DNA of 64,000 nucleotides. Origin: Pardosa pseudoannulata. Its lineage: Eukaryota > Arthropoda > Arachnida > Araneae > Lycosidae. The notes under the pieces were generated by a model. That model worked only from the letters and a program-made list of their open reading frames with translations. It ran no database searches and was not told the origin of the DNA. Location of the stretch: contig CM063503.1 in NCBI GenBank assembly GCA_032207245.1, positions 111,671,768 to 111,735,767 of the forward strand, in the 5' to 3' direction. Below, piece after piece: positions 33,919 to 47,868 of this stretch (its first letter is position 1; each line of letters begins with the position of its first letter). The position numbers and the translations under genes are program-made.

Positions 33919-34051
33919 GCATTTATTTTTTAACTGTATATAACCCTAAATTCATATTGTTAGTCAAAATTTCTGAAACAGCTTCGAAATATTTAAATTC
34001 CGGAAAATTCAGGGACCAACTTATTGATTCATCTAGCGCGAAAAAAAAGGA
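33919..34051 (-). repeat. Right inverted end of the 978-bp element
   Basis: Reverse-complement partner of 33074-33219, shorter by about 13 bp because of small deletions. The CGCGCTAGATGAATCAATAA block is the best preserved part. Confidence 0.8.
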
Positions 34052-34968
34052 TATGATAATAAACGTTTCAAATGTGTATTGTATTACTTTAATTTAATTT
34101 AAAAAATTGTTTATATTCAAAAGCATAAATATACTTAATAAATATCTGTAAAAGATACTGAAATTTTAATATTTTAAAACTGTCTGTTAAATCTTTTTAT
34201 CTACAAAATTTTTAGGGTTATATAATCGAGAAAGGATGCTTAACTTATATAACAAATTTCAAATTTTAAACAAACAACTTAAGTTGAAAAAGACTGAAAA
34301 TGTGATCATCTTTTGTAACAGATAAAAAGTACCAAATCCCCTAAATAAGTACTACTAAATTAGTATGCTCAATTTATTTGCATGAAATCTAAATAAAGAA
34401 CAGATAATTTCAATCAAAATTTGGTTGTTGATAAATTTAACATCAGAATTTAAAATATCAAATATCTAGCGATTATTCCATTTACAAATCCCCTTACCTA
34501 TTATCTTAGATTGTAATTATGTTCATAACACAAAATTCCTTTAATTTCTTATACGTTTGAGAAGCACTTCGGGAAGGATTAATAAAAAAATAATTTATTT
34601 TCCTGAGCTATTCATTTTTACAATTTTTTAAATGTTTACAATTGAAGATATTTTTTTTTCATATCGTTACTTCAAGCACATTTTTTAAAAACATGAATGA
34701 TATTACAAAATATACGTATTATAAACAGGGATATAAAATTACGATAAGTATATTATGTATAAAATTTTCCTTTATTATTAGTAAACTGATATGTGTTAAT
34801 TAAAAAGAATAAATATGCTTTTTTTCGTATAGCTATTACAATAATCTTTTAATAATTAATTTTATTCCATCTGCTGCTTTTAACTATATAAGGACTATTT
34901 TTTATTTTAATACATTAATAAATGATTCTGATTTATATATAAAATTAATTACAAACGTTTTCCACTGT

Positions 34969-34993
34969 ATACACACACGCACACACACACACT

Positions 34994-35065
<72 letters not shown>
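34969..35065. repeat. (CA)n-(TA)n microsatellite
   Basis: Short ACACACAC tract followed by about 65 bp of alternating AT. Confidence 0.95.
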
Positions 35066-35067
<2 letters not shown>

Positions 35068-35213
35068 TCGTAAGTGTATATACATATAAATGCGTGTGTG
35101 AATGTACCCTTATGTCTGTGAAAATGTATAGAATCGAAATATCAATTAATATGTAATCGAAAATATTTAATAAATATGCTTACGTAATGAATTTATATTT
35201 TCTTAAAATTATT

Positions 35214-35218
<5 letters not shown>

Positions 35219-35301
<83 letters not shown>

Positions 35302-35345
35302 GTATGTGTGTGTGTGTGCGTGCATTCGTGTATGAGAGAGAGAAG
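35219..35345. repeat. (TA)n-(TG)n-(GA)n microsatellite
   Basis: About 80 bp of TA to 35299, then GTGTGTGTG to about 35318 and GAGAGAGAGA near 35334. Confidence 0.95.
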
Positions 35346-35820
35346 TTGGTTGAATTGAAGCAAATCCTGAAACAAAAATAACGGCAGAAGAACTACATCT
35401 TAATAATACACCTTTAATTCCATTAAAAATTTGAAAACTAAATTATGCGACTCAGATTTTATTAGGTCGCAATAGAGGTTTTGATTAGCGAAACTTACAA
35501 CTTATCTCGTAAACGGGAAAAGGGATAACAAACATTCGTATATTCTATACATATCACAAATGTGAAATTTTTTATGCTGTACTTTTGCAGTTGTATATGC
35601 CATACCGTCCATTATAGCTAAGCCTCATATTGTTTACCTAACTAATTAAACACTGGATAAAGGTGTGTGTTTATACATATAGATATTACGGAAACATTAT
35701 GAATTGCTGATGTATTTTTAAATCTTTCAAATATGTAATGTTACTTTCTATTAATGAGTTTTAGGCTGTTGCATTATAAAAATAGATATAATAGTTGTTG
35801 CATTATAGAAAAAGCTTATA

Positions 35821-36325
35821 CTAGTCATCAGTTATTGTATTTTCTGATGTACCAGAATATCATTTTATGTAAAATACTGACATAACAATCCGGTAAATAT
35901 GAAACTTAATAATTTTTTAAAGTTTATAAAGCTATTGTATATTATTATTGTAGAAGTCGTGTGTTTAAGTCATTAATGTTGTCTTTGCACACAATCTTAT
36001 GAACCATAAAACTCACACTCAAAGATGACAAGAATAAATACTTTAATTCAAGAATTTAAGTACGTCTTCTAGTCATCAGTTACATTTTTAATAATTAATG
36101 TATGATATCACGTATATTGGAATACAGTTTCGTTCTTATCTAATCATGTCAAAATCGAATATCTAAAATTATTAAATTATGAAGCTCTCTCATATAACTA
36201 CCGTAGAAGCTTTGTGCGTCTATAACTCACTAATGCTTTTTTTGCACACAACCTTATGAGCAATAAATCTTAGACAAAATATACGAAATACAGTTTTTTC
36301 CTCAGTCTCCATAAAGAACTTAAGA
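35821..36325 (+). repeat. Diverged two-copy tandem duplication, period about 250 bp
   Basis: CTAGTCATCAGTTA starts at 35821 and 36069. GTAGAAG...GTCATTAATG...TTTGCACACAATCTTATGA near 35951 matches GTAGAAGC...CTCACTAATG...TTTGCACACAACCTTATGA near 36202. The copies are clearly related but diverged. A partial third start near 36348 is possible. Confidence 0.75.
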
Positions 36326-38719
36326 GTAAACATATTTTATCTATAGTATACGCCTTCCCTAAGCCACTGCTTCTATTTAAATAGATTATTTGACCAGACT
36401 AACCTTAAAAAATCTTGTAGGATATTTTTTCTGTTTAATAATCCATGATATGCTTATAAAGAATGTTGGGTAGCAAAATCACCAGAGAGAATAGAAATAA
36501 TATCGAAAACAAAAGCAACAAGAACTTGAGAGCTGTATGTCGTCCATTAGAGCTGGGATATTAACAGTTAGAGGTGGAACACAGTAAGCACAGAAACAAA
36601 AGGCACTAAATTAGACCAAATATCCTTAAAATGACTGTAAAGAAATATTTTCCTTCCTTAAATGATTGAAAGATTCATTGTATTTCTAAACAATTGATTT
36701 TGAAGAAAATAATATTCAAGATAATTATAAACATTATATTATTTAAAAGAACCTAAAAGTATAAAAGCTATAATTTAAAATTAAATGGGTGGAAAATAAG
36801 ACCTATGTAAGTTATAAGTACATCGAAATGCATCATCGTACATAAATTTTATAATTTTGGTAAAACTATGCAATAATAAACATTGCTTTTTCATATTTTC
36901 TCATAGAATAATTTTACAGGATATATTTTCCAACAAATTTCTGGATGCCTAAACAATCACTTTTAAAACTTTCATCGAGAAACGATTTGATAAATCAATT
37001 TTAGAATAATAATTAAAAAATATTTTTAAATTTCTTCCAGTCAATTACATATAAAACAATAGATTATTGTAACTACTTATGGAACATATCACTTATTCAA
37101 TTGCATTTATATTATTTATCATACAAATCTTTAAACATCAATATCTACAATTTCAGCATAAAAATATAGCAGAATAAATGTCTTAAAACATATCTCAAAA
37201 TAATATTTTTCTCTATTATCATTTAAAAATATTATAGCATATCAGTATATATTTAGCATACCATTTTTTAGGTTGATTACAATAAAGTTTTCTTGAAAAA
37301 TTAATGCATGTAACTTTCTACTTTGTAATTTAAATTGCGCATAAAAAAATAATTTAAAATAAATACCGGATTTAAAATAAAAATTTTCAAATACATAATC
37401 AATATTCCAAAATTGGAATTTTTTTAAAGGAAACATTTTTCTTGGCTAACTGAGCCTTTTAGCCTATTGGAGCATAATCTAATTTCTTATCCATCAGCTT
37501 AAGATTTATAACATATCAACACAAACATATCGAAACGTACTTAAATGCACACGTGTACTTAAGTAATTTCTACAGTTTAAATTAGTCTTAAGGATGTAAT
37601 AATATGATAAATTTTACAACATTTAATCAAAGCCTTGCATAAAATATAATAGCTTTTGATAAAATTTATTTTGCTATTCAGAATTATACTTAGATACTTC
37701 GTCATTGTCTTTCTTGTGTGACCAATACATCTATCAGTGTACTGAATTAAAACTAATATAGCTGTAAATCAGTTTCCAAAATACACAGAATCTCAGATAT
37801 ATTCAGTTTATATTATCCGAAATAAAATTATAAGTATAATAAGTCATAAAATATTTTAGATACATAATACTCAGCAGAAAATAAATTCACTGGAGCCGTA
37901 TTAGGATATAAAATTTAACTTAAATTTTAAATTGCTGAAAATTGTCTGAGTAATAATAATTACATATAAATATTTAATATATAATTACAGTTTTTCCACC
38001 TAAAAATTCCTCTTGCGATTACTAATTTTTCCCCTTTTTTATGCAGTATATTTTATCTTGCTCAAAAAAATTTAAAAATATTCCATTTTACCATTTCTTT
38101 TCTACAGTTATTCATTTTTAAAGATTATGATTTTTAAGATTTGAAGTATATCTTGGTGACATATTGAGTAACATAAAGTGAGTGATATGTATATTTTGAT
38201 ATACGCATATATTTCTACATGTTTCGTTACTAATCGTTACTTATTATCTAACAAGTGTAGATATAAAAAGTTGTATATTTTGTATTTGTTGTTAAATGTT
38301 ACTTGCTGTTGAATATTTAACATTCACTGTATCATATGTGATATTTTTTGCATATACTGTATGTCAAAGAAACATGTTTAAGAAATTAACTATTGCTTCT
38401 TTCACGAAACCATTGTCTAAACTGAAAATGTCTTCGTTGATATTAAGATAGCAGATTTATATTTCTTTTTTCATGAGTGCTTTATAACATATACTTAGAT
38501 GTATTCTTTTGCATATTCTTCCTGTACTTATTAAAAATGAAACAGCAATTAACGTTACACGTAAGGTTTAAAGTGAATATAAAGTGCGTATTAAAATCAC
38601 AAAATACAAATCTCATTATTACTCTGAGATTAAAAAGAAAGGCGTTTAACTTTCACAATTATACCGTCTTAAGAAATACATTAAATTTTTTTTTATTTAT
38701 ATTAATAATAATCTTTATT
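36326..38719. other. AT-rich non-coding sequence
   Basis: No gene or clear repeat seen. Confidence 0.6.
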
Positions 38720-38945
38720 CTTTATACTCGTATATGACATATGAGTGTGTGCATCTATGCTTATAAATTTATGTGTATGTTCATATGTATTTTCATACAT
38801 AAGCACATGTAATACACACATATAAACTATACATGTATGCATGAATATGTATATATACATACATTCATATATATATTTACAGAGTTACACACACATTCAG
38901 GAAAACATATATGGGCATGTTTGTGCAAATATATATGTGTGTGTA
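38720..38945. repeat. Degenerate ATGTAT/TACACA simple-sequence region
   Basis: Low-complexity mixture of TA, CA, GT and CATA words without a clean period. Confidence 0.75.
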
Positions 38946-39079
38946 GTCTTCAAAAGGTCACAGATTACAATTTTTAAAAATAATCCATATTTAATTCATT
39001 GATATATACTAGGCAAAAGCCATACCTTACAAACACATGTTAAAAATATAATAGAAGAAAACGCAGTCTAAAGCTGCAG

Positions 39080-39345
39080 TTCCTTAAATAAAAAATCTAA
39101 TTTCTTCAATCATCGGAAAATGCGTTCCTCTTCAGCGGGATCCTACAATCAAGTGATGAATTTCGAGGTCACCAGAGAGCCAGAACATCGAATACGCAAA
39201 GCCAAAATATGCTGAATCCGTTATATTGGGTGCAAAGGACCAGATGGTGGCGAAAGTTCTAGACGATAAATACACATGCATATTGAGTTCTGGAGATCCC
39301 GAATCATATTAAACTATCATTCGTGATCGCCAGAATTCAATATAA
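39080..39345. other. Base-richer non-coding patch with a 28-bp hairpin
   Basis: Less AT-rich than its neighbours and free of reading frames. At its right end, 39280-39307 and 39316-39343 are imperfect reverse complements (about 24 of 28 paired) around an 8-base loop. The composition suggests an old inserted element, but I recognise no family and found no bounding duplication. Confidence 0.5.
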
Positions 39346-39499
39346 TGGATAACAATTGTACATCTAAAATACACAAGTCACTGATTTTGTTGAAATTTCG
39401 TTAGAGTAACTGTGGGAAACATACTTTGCTTGAATACGGAAATGGGAGTTAAATTTGGGGAACATAATTCAGCCGTTTTTCAGATAATATTTAATATAA

Positions 39500-39524
39500 T
39501 ACATATATATATATATATATATAT
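39500..39524. repeat. Short (TA)n tract
   Basis: About 24 bp of alternating AT. Confidence 0.9.
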
Positions 39525-41949
39525 GCTTATGTATATAAATATATTCCTCCATGTACATGTATATGTGTGTATAAGTACTTATCAAAATATAAATCCAAAT
39601 TCTTTTCAATACGAACTTGAATTCTTAATGCTCAAGAACCTAGTTTCCTCTTTACCGTATTTAATATCAGAAATCCTCATCTCCTTCAAAATAAAGCCCC
39701 ATTTTTCAGTTTGGAAGATAGTAAAAAAATAAGATTCATTATGTATTCTTTTATATATATATCTATATCTATGCATATAAAATAATCAGTATTTTATCAT
39801 CTATCCAAACATTCAGCAGTTCCATATCTAAAATTTAAAGATTTATGTTTCTCTCCATATATGGTTCTCTCCAAATATGCAAATATTAATCTTGGCTGTG
39901 AATTAATAATGTTGTTCATTCTTCTTTCTCAATCTATCGATAGAGAGAATTTTAATAACTAAACGCAATTCCCCACTGCGTTACTCTTGGAAAATAAGAT
40001 GCTATAATCCAAACGAATTCCACCGATTCTAGTGCCATCTTTCTGCTACGGAGTAAAGGATAAATTGATTTCTTGCCAGAAAAGAGCAAAGAATTTTTAG
40101 CTGCATAGCAGTTTGCTTATAAAACGGTCTAAAGGATAGGGATAAAACGAAAGCATGAATCTATAAAACTTAACATTGAGATAACGGAGGAACAGATAAC
40201 ATTTTGAGTCCCACTGACCTATTATAAATAATATAAAATTTTCTGTTGTTTTTAAAAACATTATTTCTCACTTTCTTACTTTAAATCAGTGTACTTTACC
40301 AAAGCATTGATTTTTTAAAGAGGTGTCATGAAATGACACTTCAATTTCATCTTCTTCAGTAAAAATATTAAAAATGTGTTTCTTGGATGAAACAAAATTT
40401 TTCTAGTTATAGAATTATAAAATTATTAACTTTAATAAAATGGGAAAATTTGTGTTAATATAAATTATTTTTATTGTTTGTTTATCTATAATATACATGA
40501 TTGGGAGTCAAACCCCACAACGCGTTTAACGGATTATTTGCTTGATATAAAACTCCTTGGTGCAGTAATTGCAATATCCTATACAATACAAATCTCATTT
40601 TGAATTTTACATTATGTAGAATTTATTTTCGTTAGAATATTCTATTGAAATATTAAAATATATATTTTTAACAGCGGGTTTTTAATGACCTCTTGTAGAA
40701 TTCATATTAATGCCAGAAACACCGTAGTTCTAGTGTTAAACGTGCATTAGCTTCACTTACAGATAAATTCACTAAAACTGATTAAATTGATAGCATTATT
40801 ATTAAATTAATCAAAAATCTAAACTTCTTACCATCTTATTATCTAAATGAAAACATTAAAGAAAATGTAAACCTTAAGTGAAACGTTAGTTGCTTGTTTT
40901 TTAGAGACCTTTTACCATTTTTAGCTATTAAAACGATGAATTCACTTATAGATATTTATCTATTTTGTAGAAAATGCAAAGCATAGATTTGTAATCCAGA
41001 AGTAGTTGTTATCATATACGTACTTATATTTTTCTATCGCTTGAAAATTTATAGTCAAAGAGATAAATGCAATAATCTGCTTGACTAATTTGGCAACTTT
41101 CATATAACTTTAAAAGGAATAACTAATATATGTTAAATAGAAAGGTATGACTTAACTGATTCTCGACTGTCACATCTTAAATTTATAGCAACTGATGACT
41201 TTAAAGCAAAATTTATTGATTAGAGTATAAAAAATCCAGTGTGTCTAGAGCTTTTTCAAGGATACTAACACATGCACACATTTCAAATCCGATAGAGTCA
41301 TTATTGCAATATCAATATACATGTTAGCCAGTTTTGTTTACATTATAATCGTACAGGAGAATTTACTTTTAGTTCGGATATTCTCAAAGATAATTATAAT
41401 ATGCCTTGGGTGGAAAAATTAATATAACCCTATTAAGCGTTAATTTTCATTAAAAATTGCTTATAAAGCCATCTGTTAATTAAATATTACAATAAATTTT
41501 ATAAGTTATAATATTTTGTAACATATAGTTTTATTTCTCTTTTAAGTATATAATTTTCTAAAAATAAATATTCCATTGAGTAATTTATTTGCACAATTTT
41601 CAGCGTTAGAAAAGTATAATGCAGTTTACAAACTTCATTAGCAAGTTGAAATAACATGCAAAAACTTCTGTAATAAAATTTATACTTCATCTAACCAGAT
41701 ACTAAAGTGTCAACAATAACTAAGAACATTTTTAAACGAAATGTAGTGCCTTCTAATGCTCTATTCAATCTTCAAAGATAAACAAGCTTATTATATTTCA
41801 TGCACTATTTCATCTATATATTTTTATAAATTTAAAGCGTCATGTCAATTCTTCAAATATAATGGCATCTTAATTATTTTCACATGTTTAATATTAAGGT
41901 TTCTCATAGTCATATGCTGACTGTTTTGACATTATTAAAATAATAAACT

Positions 41950-41991
41950 CTTTAAGATCTATCAAAGACAAACTGTGTATAGATCTTAAAG
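41950..41991. repeat. Perfect 13-bp inverted repeat
   Basis: CTTTAAGATCTAT at 41950-41962 is repeated in reverse complement at 41979-41991, leaving a 16-base loop. It could be a chance hairpin. Confidence 0.7.
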
Positions 41992-42582
41992 TCTGCAGAT
42001 GAAATGTTCTTCATATATGATTTTTAAGTTTTTTTTAAATAAAATATAATTTTCATGCAAGTCTGCTTCTTTATTTATTTGTATTACACATTGCCTGTAA
42101 ATACCAAGATATTTCCAACACTGGAAAATCCTGTGTTATTAATTACTATTAAAAAAGAACTTTAAATATTACAGCCTGATTTAATAGTAATTAAAAATAT
42201 AGGAGATAGAACATCGCGTAACTTTAACTACTATGTTTCATAAGATATATTCTTGTAGAATGGTGTTTCTTTTTTGCATCTGGTGAGATCGATTTTAAAA
42301 TTAAACCTTTCTATAAACTGGGATCAACATTTCTAAGATTTAAATTGAAATATGCATAATATTTAAATAGATATGTTCTTTATAGTCTATAACAAGCTGT
42401 TTTATAATATTTTGAAACCATTTATTATTATTATAATTGAAATATATAAATACTGTGTTACCATACTGAACAAATATTTTCTATAATAGCTGTTATATAT
42501 TTGTATTGTTTTTCTCAACTTTTCTTAAAATATCCTATAAAAGAATTCAGGCTTATGTAACATAGAAAATTAATAAGAAATC

Positions 42583-42602
42583 TATTATTATTATTATTAT
42601 TA
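42583..42602. repeat. (ATT)n microsatellite
   Basis: Six to seven ATT/TTA units. Confidence 0.9.
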
Positions 42603-45600
42603 TATCTTATTAATCTCGAAAAATTGCTTTAGTATTTTTAATATAAAAAATACGAAAGAGATAACGAAAATAGACGACTATAGTATATATAACTTTAAAA
42701 AAAACAATAACACCTTTTGCTTGTACTCGAATATAAGAGGATTTTACAGCTGGTGGTTATCTTATTATATAAAGATTTGTAATCCATAGGTTAAGTTCAT
42801 ATTCAGAGAAGAAAATTTAATTCTTTTATCCTTTTTTATTTTAAAAAGTATGCTAATAATACTATAACAATATTATTTCTTTAGTCATTGAATAAATAAT
42901 AAGTGTAACATTTCTTGAATCATCGTCACACTAAAATTTAGTATTTTTGTAAGATTTTATTGCATAACCATGATCTATTCTTCACTTAGAAAATGTTTTT
43001 AACATTGTCTCTGCTCAAAGTTATTGATATATTTTTAATTTAAAGAAAGGCGATTTCAGATTAATATAATATTATATGAAATTATTTCTGCCTATCAAAT
43101 TTTCTCACCTTTAACAAAAGTAAAACAACAGTAGATTTCTTCAATGAGGTGTATTTTAAATAAAAAGTTCAGAGTATATTATGCTATTACTTAATAAAGT
43201 GTCATCAAGTACTTTCAGTTTTTTATTAATTTCTTTTAATGTGACTGCTCAAAATTGAAAATTATATTTATAAACTTCAAATAATATCTAATTCCTGTAC
43301 ACTAATATTTCTTTAATATTTTGTTTAGTTAAAAATATAAACTCTAGTAAAAAAAATATTGCGCAGGAGATTACATAGAATGTACCTTTTAATAAGTTAT
43401 CAACAACTATTTAACTGAATGGTATTATTTTGCGGAGAATGCTAATATTTTTCTTTTATTTAAATCCAGCATCGATTAGCAATTTTAAGATAATTCATAA
43501 AAGAACTAGGAACTTGCAAAAGAATCCAACTTTGGTAACATACGTTTAATTATAAATTATAATTTATTCTTTTTTCACTTGCAGTGAATTATATTTAAAA
43601 AACAGAACAACTGTAACAAGACTATATTTTATACAAAATAATTATGTACCTGTTTTATTCCTCAGTGTTAACGATTCGATATTTGAGGTATTAGTTATTA
43701 TACAGTGAAAATGTCTGTAATGTATCTAATGTCTGTAAGACATAATTCTAAATAATGTTTTATTGGACTTACGAAGACCTTACAAGTAGATTTTCCTAAA
43801 ATTCCGATGCGACTTTTTAGATGATTAGAATAATTTCTGTTGTGGATGAAATATTTAACAAAAAGAATTCCTCGTTATAATAATTATCATTAATTATTTA
43901 GCACATTTAAAAAAGATTTTGTTAATGTATGGCTTGAGGTAAAAGAAGCACCGAAAGATAATTTATTCAAATTATTACTACACAATTATTTAAGAGTACG
44001 TTTGCGCATACTCATGATTGCTTATGGGGAGCAATATTATTCCATATCATAGTGATTGTTACTCAATTAGCATTTTTCCTATAAATAATTATTATATTCT
44101 TATCAAGTCAATCGTATATATGTTATGAGACAAAAAAGAAAACTGAATGTTAATTTGTGCAAACATTACATATGTGCTTCAGGATAACCTTGTGCATTAA
44201 AATGCTTGTATCAATGAGGCTTTTGTATAGTACCTATTTGCAACATTTCATTTTAATCATTATTCATTAAGTTTTTGTTTATAACCTCACAAGGTAAGCG
44301 TTTCCAAAACCCAAACTCGCAAGATAGCATAATAATATAGTTGTTCAGTTAGAATTAGCTGAATTTCGACATAATCATTTTCTAAATGTATAGATAACAT
44401 TCATACCCTTTTTGTTTATCTATATAAAAAACAAACACTTTTAAATAAGCACTCATCATTAAATATCATACTACTAGTAACTTAAAAATATAATAAAAAT
44501 ATTGTAACTGTCCATAAAAAGATTAATTTTCTAATGTGTTATTTCTGAATTAAGCGTTATTCTTTAAAAACAATACGTTATTTTTTCGAATAAACAATTC
44601 ATTTTGCTTAATGTATTCATTCTTTTTAAGTAGATAATCCCGTCTTTTTTGAAAAATGCATTTAATTTGGAATAAAAATATTCTTGTTTTTATTTCATTT
44701 ATTCAGTGAAGAAACAACGCAGTATTTATTTAGTATTCTGGTGAAAGCAGCAACTAATTTTGTGATCTAATTAATTAAACCATTTTTCTGGTTTTAACAG
44801 GTATTGCAAAGAAAAAACTAAATTTTGCCTCACAATAAAGCAATTAATAAATTAATTAACTTGAAGTGGAACTCGTGTAATGCGGGTAACATGAAAGTCT
44901 CCACATGTTAACTTATTGTTTTGATTTTACAATAAAAAATGCATCGTGCTATATGTGTTACTTGATAAATTTCCATATGAGTTTTAATTAAAAGGGAATA
45001 TGAGCTGTTTTGTTTGTTTTGTTTCTTTTTTAAGTAAAAGTAATTCATACGCCTATCTTCCTTTACTGCATACATTTTCGAAAGAGTTCTATTTCTTTTG
45101 CACTTCTCAAGTTCTCGTAAAATTTATTGTGTTATTTTATTAACAATAAAAGTCCTAAAATCTCAGCTTTCTAAAATTTATATTTGCATTTATAAGCAAT
45201 AATTCAAGAGCCTGTGTAAAATTTAAAATAAATCTTGCATACAAGATATACAAAGGAAATCTTCTGACTAGATTGTAACTCAACTGTCTTCAATTAAATC
45301 CGTATTAGCATCTAAAGCATAATAAAATGTAATCTAGGGCAAAAGGGAATGTTTTGTATTCAAAAATGCTTTAAAATAGCGAAATAGTTAATTAAATTTC
45401 CCTTTTATGATGTAATACAATGATATATAAATAGTTTTCACACGTTTAAAATTTCATGAATGATGTTCTAAACAGCTATTGTTTTTTTAACTCTCAAATG
45501 TACGAGTCTAATTATCCCCATATTAACATAAGGTGAATTAAAAATATACGAATTCATTTTGTATTAAGAGCATGAATTATTTAGTATTCAAATTATTGCG

Positions 45601-46670
45601 TATTAAGTGTACTTAAGATTTGTATTTACTCTCATAAGAGTAAAGTTTCTTATTTGCCTCATTTTCTTATTAAAGTAATTCATTTACTTAAAAATTATTT
45701 ATGCTCCTACAAAAAGCATTTTTTTAATTCTAGAAAATATATTTACACTGTTGATACTCATATGCTTGAATGCTCCATGCACCTGTACATCTTTCTTTAA
45801 TATGCAAACAAAAAAAAACTATATTTTTTTCCATTTGTTTAACAATAAGTAGATTTAACTGATTTATCAATGTTTTCAAAAATTAATTTCTGTAGACTTA
45901 AATTATTTTTCTTTATACGGTAAACTCATTTCTGCTGCTAATTCCTTCAGAAGCAAATATCTCTTAATTCTTTCACTTCTATATTTCCTGTTCTTTTCCA
46001 AATACAAACGAATGTTTTATGTACCCAAATACAAATGTCTGAAGTTACATTTGCCTCGAAATGTTTATACAGACATCCGCTATATTTATGGAAATATGTA
46101 TCTATACAAACGAGCTCTATAATAATACAATTTTGTAGCCAACATATTCAAACAGAAGTTAAAATTTAGAATACCTAAATAATTGCCCCCTATATAACTG
46201 AGAATATTTTACCCACATCATAGGATGACTCCTTTGCTGGAAATAACTTTTAATGTTTTTATTGTTTACTTTTAGAAGCACAATAAAGCAGATGTACTTA
46301 CGATTTCAAAAAATTATCTGTATAAACGAAGAAAAGTAATATTAAAGCTCCAGATGGGTTGATAGTATTGCTTAAAATCATTTAAAATTCTGAAAGAGAA
46401 TTTCAGAAAATATTCTTAAACTTTTCCTATATGCCTTTATTTTAATAAACAATCCGTATTTATGCTGTATTACAATGACCTTTAAGCATGTGTTTTCAAT
46501 TAATGCATCTGCTTTGTTTAAAATATTTGAGACAAATGTCCGTTAAAACTTTAAAAATAAATAACAATGGAAGAAATAATGATAAAGTTGTGCAGTTTCC
46601 TCGAAAGGGGTAAAAAATAAGACAAATTTTTTTTTGGATCTATAAAAAATTTAGATGCATAAAAATGTTA

Positions 46671-46701
46671 GTTAAAATAGTCCCCGGAAGAGGACGCTGA
46701 C
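46671..46701 (+). repeat. Left terminal inverted repeat of the mariner-like element
   Basis: It pairs with 47869-47898 over about 30 bases with several mismatches. It is bounded outside by TA at 46669-46670. Confidence 0.8.
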
Positions 46702-46744
46702 GACTCGAAACGCATTGAACGGGACAGCAGTGCTTTGTCTTCCT

Positions 46745-47803
46745 TTATTCGTTTAATATCAAGTGTTCCATCTCACCAGCAGCACATCTTACAAAGGTGA
46801 CATACTACTTATATACCGATTACAGCAGTTTGCATCATGTTGGAATGACTAGCAGATACTTTCTTAGCGATAGTATCTTTAAGCTTGGCCAATGTTGAAG
46901 GGGATAGATGGTACGCGAGTAATTTCAAATATCCCTACAGACAGAAATCGGCTAGAATTAGGTCATATGATCGAGGAAGCCATGCGATCTTGAAACCGCA
47001 ACTGATCACTCTGTCTTGAATTAAAGTTTGCTGGCTGCCATCCTGCATAAAGGTGGCTACAGATAACACACCCCTTTGATTTAATGTGTGCATGACTGGC
47101 CTCTGTGTATGATTTCCAGCCAGATATCGGTCCCAGATCTTCAAAAAAGAATGGTCTAGAGAAAAAGATGAGGTGAAATCACACCAGAGTGTCAACTTGG
47201 GTAACTGCAATGGCTGCGTCCAAGTTTATGCAAGGGGATTCAACCTCACCCATATTTGAGTATTCTGGATTTTGACATCCCCGTGTAATCAGGAATGGTC
47301 TTCATTTGTGCATAAAATTTTGAACAAACACTGAGTGTTGCTTTCCATTCATTTCTTTCAAATTAATTCTTCATAGCTCTGTCTTTCGGCTGTAACTCCT
47401 GAAGGGACTGAAATTTGTAGGGATAGAGATGCCACATCCATTAGAGGATCCTTCCAATTAATGAATGAGGCACATGCAATACCCTAGAAGTTTTGCGAGA
47501 AATGCTACTTCTCTTGGAAGATTTATTCACCATATCATTCATAATATTTCTCATCGCAGTAATGTGGCCCTCCACCAACGAGGGTCATCGACAAGGTGGC
47601 CGATCCTTCAGCGAGGCACTTTCTTCGAACAGTTCTACAAGCTTCAATATCCTACCTCGCAATATGAGGCCATTCTGCTTTTTCAGTCATTTCACTGTTC
47701 TACATTTTCGCAATGCAACATTTGCCGATTTTCTATTTACATTAAACATCTTCACCGACAAAACTCGATCGGGTAAGGATAACATTCTGAGACCGAATGA
47801 CAT
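46745..47803 (-). pseudogene. Tc1/mariner-superfamily transposase, broken
   Basis: About 353 codons from an ATG at 47803 down to a terminal TAA at 46745, the normal length for this transposase (a DDE enzyme that cuts and pastes its element). Visible landmarks in order are a helix-turn-helix region with LVELFEESASLKDRPP near 47600-47650, LYPYKFQSLQELQPKD near 47381-47430, WCDFTSSF near 47165, FMQDG with the second catalytic Asp near 47045, and WLPRSYDLILADF with the third Asp near 46970. The last two lie closer together than is usual, suggesting an internal deletion. There are at least four in-frame stops in the N-terminal half, a frame change between the halves and another near the C-terminus. 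The antisense open frames over 47465-47831 are shadows. The family is secure; the exact subfamily is not. Confidence 0.85.
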
Positions 47804-47868
47804 ATCCTCGTGTTTCAAGGTCTTTTATTGAAAAATTGGTCTGCATAAATCAGCTTAATCTCTTGCAT

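Larger units (their letters stand above)
33074..34051. mobile_element. Non-autonomous DNA transposon with long inverted ends
   Basis: A 978-bp unit has ends that are imperfect reverse complements over about 135-145 bp. The outermost shared motif contains TCGCGCTAGA, followed by GAATCAATAA and later TTCCGGAATT and GACTAACA. TA flanks both ends (33072-33073 and 34052-34053). No reading frame is present, so it could move only with help from another element's transposase. The interior carries three copies of a 110-130 bp tandem repeat. I do not recognise the family; the TA flank fits Tc1/mariner or a related group, but in AT-rich DNA this is weak. Confidence 0.8.
39525..46666. other. AT-rich non-coding sequence
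   Basis: Only the 41950 hairpin and the 42583 trinucleotide repeat stand out. No receptor exon or other gene is recognised. Confidence 0.6.

Noticed and set aside
46681..46725. Hammerhead-ribozyme-like string (GGAAGAGGACGCTGACGACT, then CGAAACGC)
   Set aside because: A GAAAC box is present, but there is no proper stem II and the CUGANGA core is not intact in the right place. The segment is explained as the inverted end of the mariner-like element plus its 3' flank.
47465..47831. Two overlapping plus-strand open frames of about 100 codons
   Set aside because: They lie antisense to the transposase relic, whose minus-strand motifs are recognisable; they are shadows.
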